DNA of 64,000 nt from Triglochin maritima. Lineage: Eukaryota; Streptophyta; Magnoliopsida; Alismatales; Juncaginaceae. The stretch spans positions 11,426,001 to 11,490,000 of the forward strand of contig OY821788.1 in assembly GCA_963682175.1 (NCBI GenBank), given 5' to 3'. Shown piece by piece: positions 59,101 through 64,000 of the stretch. Positions within the stretch are counted from its first letter, which is position 1. Every line of letters begins with the position of its first letter. Under the pieces are notes generated by a model that did not search any database, had not been told where the DNA came from, and saw only the letters and a program-made list of their open reading frames with translations. The position numbers and the translations under genes are program-made.

Positions 59101-61222
59101 CCAGATTCTGATGTGTGCAAAAGGTGGAGTGCAATTTTCCTTATTAATGCTGCCCTATCCAGTAAAATATTCTAAAATGTTTTTTTTTATAATTATTTCA
59201 GTTCATATGATATGCACATAGACAGTGTGGGGAATAATCTGACCCGAGTCAGTGCTTGCCAACCTGATACTCTACCAACTGGAGAGTTAAGGAGTAGCCT
59301 TGCTCCGGTTCCAGCTTGTAAACAAGATTTTACACGAAAGAAGTTGACATCATTTGACAAATTATTGGACACGACAGGCAGTGCGACAAAGAATGTAAGA
59401 CTCTGCATTGATTCAGATCAGAAAACTATTGGTGGCGTAAGCAATGCCGTGATGGCACCAGATGCAGCGTATGTTCAATTTTTTTGCGGCTTAAATAATT
59501 CTTCCAATACTTCCATTGTTAAAGAAAGTACCCCAATCTCATTATTATGTTTCTGGTTCATTGGACATTTGTTGAGCATAACTAGTCAGTTGAAATGTAG
59601 TGTTTCTCTGCTAACTTTCTGCTATTTATTAGGAGTCCACTTGATAGTCAATACTCTAGCAAATTGGTGTTGCCTTGAGCTACCAGTCTTGTATATCCCA
59701 TTGTCGAATCAGTCTTTTTTACCATTAATAGATAGGGAAAAACGGGCTACAAAGGGGTACAAGAACAAAACAAAAGCAATAATGGCCGGAAAGATTCTTT
59801 CATGGCAAAGAAAACAAAAATGACGACCAGCTATACAAAGTTAAAACATGGGATCCCCACAACGAGAACACCTACAGAAATTAAAACGGGAATGCAGCCA
59901 TAGTAGACTTTCATAAGTAGACGTCTCGTACAAATTTATGCCAATATCCTCTCATTCTCTGTTGTGGTATTTTAATCTCAACAATCTGGCTGAATCTCAA
60001 AGTTTAAGCTATGAAACCATGCAGTTCATGTATAGGGCCATTTTGGGATAAATCGTTGTGCAACTCTAACTAAGGCTCCTTTGTCTATATTGTACTGCAG
60101 TGAAATACAACTTAAAAGCCCAAATTGGCTTTTTGGTCACAGAAAGTATGAGGAAAACATTTCTCGCTCCAAAACTGTTTCAAGTGATGATAGGGGAGGA
60201 CATTCTAAAGCCGATTTGAAAGAGGACAAAATCTGGGATTCAGGCTTGCTCTCAATGGTTAACAATGAGGGGGACATATTTCAAAGGTACTCTACTAACA
60301 CCATATGTAATTTGTTGATGTTTGTTGTTATGAATTTATTATAAATTATTTGATTGTCATGTTTCGAGTTTCTATTGATCTTAACTGAACTCTAAATTTG
60401 TAGTTAAAAAATAAATTGATATTCTTTTTCGCATTTCATATAGTGGTTTGGCTGATGGTTTCTAGTTATCTAAACAACTTAATGGAACCCTGTAGCTGTA
60501 GTGAAATTGTGAAAAACAAATTGATCATCGTTTCCCTTTTTTTATTTTCTTGCAGTGCTTTGGATTTGTAGTGATCTAAAACTTGATGGAACTCTTATGT
60601 TTCTATGGCTGTAGTGTAAAAAAATAATTTCGTTTGCCTTTTAAAAAAAATCATACAGTGCAAAGTCAACAAGATAGTCATGGGAAATGGTCTACGACAG
60701 AAAAAAATACTTTTGACACAAGAAGTGTAGATAAACTCAATCAGTTTGAAGTGGTGTCATGGTTATAACCTACTAAAGCAATGTACTATTCTTGGATTTT
60801 TTGGTCTCTACAAATCTTATTTTTGTCATTGCATTGCAAATATAATTTGCATACTTACATGGCCCCACATAATAAGAATACATTTATGCCTTCATCATAC
60901 TTCGTTTCAATGCACGCATGAAACAGTACAGTATTGAAACCTTTAATCCTTAATTTGTATTGTATTTCAATGATTGTGAATGTATTGTAATAATCTCTCG
61001 TTTGACAGTTTGCAAAAAGAAAATAATCACAATTTTATTTATTTTATGTACTTGATGAATACACAACACCAATGCCATCTATGAGAAGTACTTTATTTTT
61101 TAACATTTAGATATCTGAAGATAACATCGTTGGATGGTGACAAGAGTTGGTATGGGGGAACATTAATTTATGGCCAGGATGAAAGCAGTGAGGTTTACAG
61201 GCATTATGCTCAGCTATGCCAG
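44114..61222 (+). CDS. SAC-domain phosphoinositide phosphatase, plant SAC1-SAC5 group (3' end outside window)
   Basis: Fifteen in-phase exons with GT/AG borders: 44114-44242, 44311-44515, 46100-46265, 46350-46578, 47948-48024, 49141-49328, 49441-49538, 54334-54467, 54556-54687, 56857-57229, 58767-58888, 59007-59123, 59202-59468, 60101-60286, 61111-61222 (845 codons). The protein starts MASNPDD with a proline-rich N-terminus. It then has [18 protein letters not shown], the SAC domain ([51 protein letters not shown]), the catalytic CX5R motif [10 protein letters not shown] (Cys about 510), and the plant-specific C-terminal region after [12 protein letters not shown]. Family members remove phosphates from phosphoinositides, PI(3,5)P2 in the best-studied plant members, on vacuolar or Golgi membranes. 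About 70 more residues are expected, giving a length like Arabidopsis SAC1. No coding defect is seen. Which of the five paralogues it is cannot be settled. Confidence 0.9.
45050..45410. repeat. Dispersed repeat, copy 1 (intron 2)
   Basis: Shares long stretches with 52230-52530, among them CATGCATAAGTAACATGTGG and ACTTGAATTAACCTAAAAAT. Its ends and class are not clear. Confidence 0.6.
45671..45745 (+). repeat. SINE-like fragment in intron 2
   Basis: GGGTAAGGGTGCATAA...TACCCTGCCTTGGGTGGGAGCCTCTTTAGAGG resembles the body of plant tRNA-derived SINEs (compare GCGGGAGCCTCTTCTGAGGC at 63450-63470). No A and B boxes are visible. Confidence 0.4.
47003..47589. mobile_element. hAT-type element in intron 4, target duplication ATCCAAAC
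   Basis: 587 bp, starts CAATGTTCACG, ends CTGTACACTG, flanked by ATCCAAAC (46995-47002 and 47590-47597). Many GCCTAGGCG-type motifs near both ends. No transposase. Same family type as 50205-50833. Confidence 0.8.
49790..49833 (-). repeat. SINE 3' tail in intron 7
   Basis: On the minus strand it reads AGCCTACCCAACTAGTTCAAGGCTTTGTTGTTGG, very like the ends of Au-type plant SINEs (CAACTTGTTTGGGACTAAGGCTTTGTTGTTG). The tRNA-like head is not found next to it. Confidence 0.5.
50205..50833. mobile_element. hAT-type element in intron 7, target duplication ATTGTTAG
   Basis: 629 bp, starts CAATGCTCAGGGATCGCC, ends CCTCCTGAACAGTG, flanked by ATTGTTAG (50197-50204 and 50834-50841). CGCCTAGG motifs at the left, CpG-rich GTGTGCGG motifs at the right, including the palindrome CCGCACACATATGTGTGCGG at 50772-50791. 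The frames inside are not genes. Confidence 0.8.
50842..54333 (+). other. Remainder of intron 7 (no exon found)
   Basis: Exon 7 (LTLIK) and exon 8 (TVEKRP) join directly in the family, so no exon is missing. The stretch holds the second copy of the dispersed repeat at 52230-52530. A weak minus-strand frame at 53104-53322 was not assigned. Confidence 0.5.
52230..52530. repeat. Dispersed repeat, copy 2 (intron 7)
   Basis: Same orientation and about 85 percent similar by eye to 45050-45410. Shared phrases include GCATAAGTAACATGTGGTAA and AACCTAAAAATTTAGTATG. Confidence 0.6.
54949..55587. mobile_element. hAT-type element in intron 9, target duplication GTTATGT(A/G)
   Basis: 639 bp, starts CTAAGAAGCACGGA, ends TCCGTGCTTCCTAG, inverted termini with one mismatch. 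Flanks are GTTATGTA (54941-54948) and GTTATGTG (55588-55595). Repeats of GACACGG/CCGTGTC are dense at both ends. Confidence 0.8.
57023..57052 (+). other. Catalytic CX5R(T) motif of the SAC phosphatase, exon 10
   Basis: The codons give [10 protein letters not shown]. The first cysteine is the nucleophile and the arginine six residues later binds phosphate in SAC-family enzymes. Both are intact, so the protein is predicted to be active. Confidence 0.85.
57665..58113. repeat. Foldback (inverted-repeat) element in intron 10
   Basis: Left arm CTAAGATCTAGTGAGCCCAA... and right arm ...CACTAAATCTTAG are reverse complements over about 200 bp with scattered mismatches. It sits in a (TA)n run, so a TA target duplication cannot be proven. 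No coding sequence. Confidence 0.75.
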
Positions 61223-62530
61223 GTACTACAACATTTCCACTTGTGAAACAAGTAGGAAAACATTTATATTAGATCTTATTTAATTAAACACAAAGAACTG
61301 TAGATTCGTAGTTGAACTCTTTACTTATTGCAGTTGACCTCTTCACTTATTACTCTTCGTTCCCTTGTTTTGCAATATCTCAATTAGCTCTCCTACACCC
61401 CCAAAGAATTATCCTTCAAAACTTACCATTAACCGTGTCAAATTTTTATACTCATGCTATCATGCATTCAATTGGAACATTATTTTTAGCTTTACGATAA
61501 GTTACGTGCTTCATTGGTTATTATGCCGGGATACTACCAATTAGATTGTTGAAGTGTCACGTGGTTTCATTTTTGTGAATATTTGTGTTGTGTTATGTTG
61601 TCTTTTGTATTTATTCATAAAAACTAAGGTGTTCCTCATCTGATTATTCATGAATGACGTACTCCTATTTGTGGATGCCTAAATGTTTTTTGTTTTTGTT
61701 TTTTTGTGGAAATTTAAATTTTGAAACAAGGATCCACCACTTGCCATAGAGAGTCTACACGACTAGACTCCAAAACATGCTTGTTGAGGGAGAGACTTAT
61801 GGTTCTTATAACCTAAGATGCATAATCAATTTTACCTGGTATGAGACAAATCTCAAACTCAGCTCGCATACCATGTTTTCTTTCATGTGAAACACAAATC
61901 GAGTTTAGGTTGATCCCACAAGTACAGTTGGGTCACATACCCTTGCACGCAGATATGTCTGTGTATGGATCCCACACACACTATCAGGCTCTGCTATGCA
62001 GAATATAGGGGTTGATAGGAAGCTCGATACCCTAAAAGTGTGCTTTACTGCTTATTAAGGAAGATATCCATCCACCTTATAGCCCAAGGCACAACATCAA
62101 TTTTACATGTAGTCAGACCCTTTTCACATGTAGAAACAATGATATATAGGAGAGGCCCACAGGCGTTATAACCCAAGGCACACAATCAAGCTTTACTTAA
62201 TGATATAAAGGAGAGGCCCATAGGGTCATGTTTTTGCATCAACATAAACAACCGGGTTCTCACACACTCTTGCAAGCGTACCATATCTGAAAGTCTCGGT
62301 CTAGGCCGGCCGATTACTGGTCCTATCCTCGTTTGGTAATTTCCTAAAATTCGGGTTTGGAATAATATTTACCTATTTTTTTCCAATTTAAGTTTATTTA
62401 CATCAGTTTTATATTATATATTTTTAATTTTCAACTAATTTACAAGATATTAACAGTCACAACTCACAAACTAACAACACTATTTGGGCCGCTAAAATGG
62501 GGTGGGTGTTGTCATACCCGTACCCATACC

Positions 62531-62896
62531 CACTGTTCTGAAAACTGGACCGGACCGGCCGGTTCAACCGGTTGAACCGTGAACCAGAGGCCTATTCGGT
62601 CCGGTTCACCTCCCAAACCCGTTTTTGCATTGAACCGGGCTGAACCGGCGGTTCAACCACCGGTTCAGGAAAAAAACTATTTTTTTGTTTTTTTGAATAT
62701 TTATAATATGATTTGAATATTTCGAATACTTTTTTGCTTAATAAATAATTAAATATGATTATTATATCTAGAATATATATTTATGACGTCATGCTGACGT
62801 CACCGGTTCGATTCCGGTCCGACCCCGATCGAACATCTGAACCTTTGAACCTTTGACGTTGCCGGTTCGATGTCCGGTTCGGTTATGAAAACCTTG
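62531..62896. mobile_element. hAT-like MITE downstream of the last SAC exon seen, target duplication CCCATACC
   Basis: 366 bp, starts CACTGTTCTGAAAACTGG, ends GAAAACCTTG, with CCGGTTCAACCGG-type motifs near the left end and GGTTCG motifs near the right. Flanks CCCATACC at 62523-62530 and 62897-62904. The flanking sequence itself is rich in CATACCC, so the duplication is less decisive. Confidence 0.6.
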
Positions 62897-63402
62897 CCCA
62901 TACCCATATTCATACCCATTTCATTAAACGGGCATGAGTACGAATCTATACTCATTTTCGTTTTGTTGTACACGTACCTAACCCAGACATGTTTATGGGA
63001 TAGGTATGAAACATGTATGATGAGTACGACAGTAGCAAATTAATATTCCCGTCCCTTTTATATCCTCTTATATTCCTTTTTTGCTGCCTAATAATAATAG
63101 AAGAATGCATATATTCTAGTTGATTTATACCAAGTAAAGATGGGATTTATACCAAGCATGTCCCTCCCTTGGTATTGATTCATTTTGATTTTATCCATTT
63201 TAATCCAAAATGTCAAAAAAATACTTTGTTTTTCGAGTTGTAGAAATGGACACCATAAAAGACAATTTAACTTGTTAAAATTGAATTTAAACCAAATGTG
63301 TATGATATGTGTATGATCTGCATTTCTTTTATTGTGGAATCACAGATGGTCAGTTGCATTTGCATCATTTGTGTCGATTGGATACAACCTCATTGTTTTA
63401 CA

Positions 63403-63480
63403 GTGGTAGGGTTGCGTACATCCGACCCCCCCTTATCTCGCTTAGGCGGGAGCCTCTTCTGAGGCATTGGGGTTATGTTG
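63403..63480 (+). repeat. SINE-like fragment
   Basis: GTGGTAGGGTTGCGTACATC, then CTTAGGCGGGAGCCTCTTCTGAGGCATTGGGG. This is like the non-tRNA body of Au-type plant SINEs (GGTTGCGTACA...GCGGGAGC). The 5' tRNA-like part is missing. Confidence 0.45.
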
Positions 63481-64000
63481 ATGTTGTGTATGATATGTTT
63501 TCCAAATTTGGCACATGTATTCACAATATTCAATTTTGGGTGGTTGTTACTCTTTAACTTAGATGTAATACAAAAAAGTGAAACGTGGAAAACAACCCTC
63601 TAGATATGATGTTATGGTTGAAAAATCATACTTGGCTGCTTCTACCTTGTGCAAGTGACACAATACCACATGTGTTGCACTCATCCATATTTTAGACGTA
63701 CTACCCAATACACACTGGGGTATGTGTCGCTTAACCAATCAAGTAATAGTTAAGTATGGATTGTACCTATAAGAATATATCCAACCTTGGAAAGCAGTAG
63801 CAAGCATATTAAGATGCTGCTCTCTTTTGGTACCATGTTCAACTTTGGAGTGGAACCGAACTAATACATCAACAAAGATTAATGGGAGTAGGAGCAATAA
63901 AAGGGCAAGGGAAGGAAATTACTGATCTATAATCCACAATAATAGGTTGAGTTGTGTTGATGTTGGCTCTATACCTAGTTGATTCTGAGTCAGCTTTAAA

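Larger units (their letters stand above)
61223..64000 (+). other. Sequence after SAC exon 15: intron or downstream region, last exon not found
   Basis: The family continues after YAQLCQ with about 70 residues. No such sequence was found in 61223-64000, so the last intron probably extends beyond the window. The region holds an internally repeated tract (62130-62225, ATATA(G/A)AGGAGAGGCCCA twice), a hAT-like element at 62531-62896, and a SINE-like piece at 63403-63480. Confidence 0.45.

Noticed and set aside
59212..59823. 203-codon frame
   Set aside because: Its first 85 codons are exon 13 of the SAC gene in frame; the rest is read-through into intron 13 past a good donor at 59469.

Overview
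The window is nuclear DNA from a flowering plant, most likely a eudicot. It holds spliced genes with long AT-rich introns, Ty1-copia and Ty3-gypsy (Athila and chromovirus) LTR retrotransposons, CACTA and hAT DNA elements, and SINE-like tails. I cannot name the species. Almost all long open reading frames outside the two host genes belong to decayed transposable elements.

Layout: (1) 1-136 is an LTR remnant. (2) 525-1343 is a small two-exon gene for a secreted cysteine-rich, defensin-like peptide. Its reading frame is only continuous if the intron uses a GC donor. (3) 2345 to about 13800 is an old copia element ('copia C'). It is interrupted by a gypsy LTR with a scrap of its body, a CACTA end carrying a piece of Athila leader, a copia-A LTR piece, and a gypsy solo LTR inserted in its reverse transcriptase region. 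(4) 14323-15466 is a non-autonomous hAT-like element with a perfect 8-bp target duplication. (5) 16395-42901 is one 26.5-kb nested copia element ('copia B') bounded by the same 5-bp target duplication, TTCTA. Its own interior is only about 2.2 kb (gag, no pol). The rest is a stack of later insertions: copia A, an LTR cluster, a 12.1-kb Athila element that itself holds two solo LTRs, a rearranged chromovirus fragment, and another Athila solo LTR. (6) 44114-61222 and beyond is a spliced host gene for a SAC-domain phosphoinositide phosphatase of the plant SAC1-SAC5 group. Fifteen exons (845 codons) are visible and the 3' end lies outside the window. Its introns hold three hAT-type elements with 8-bp duplications, a foldback element, SINE pieces and an unnamed repeat family. 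A fourth hAT-like element lies at 62531-62896, downstream of the last exon seen.

The most unusual signal is regulatory. The LTRs of three unrelated families (a chromovirus, copia A and copia B) all carry arrays of the same CpG-rich palindrome, CGGTCGACCG, usually as a full palindrome followed by a half site. I counted about thirty exact GGTCGACCG cores by eye, all inside LTRs. Two further Athila-type LTR families carry different CpG-rich palindromes, in pairs, roughly 100 bp upstream of a TATA box. The shared layout (paired GC-rich dyads upstream of the core promoter in AT-rich LTRs) is not explained by common descent of the elements.
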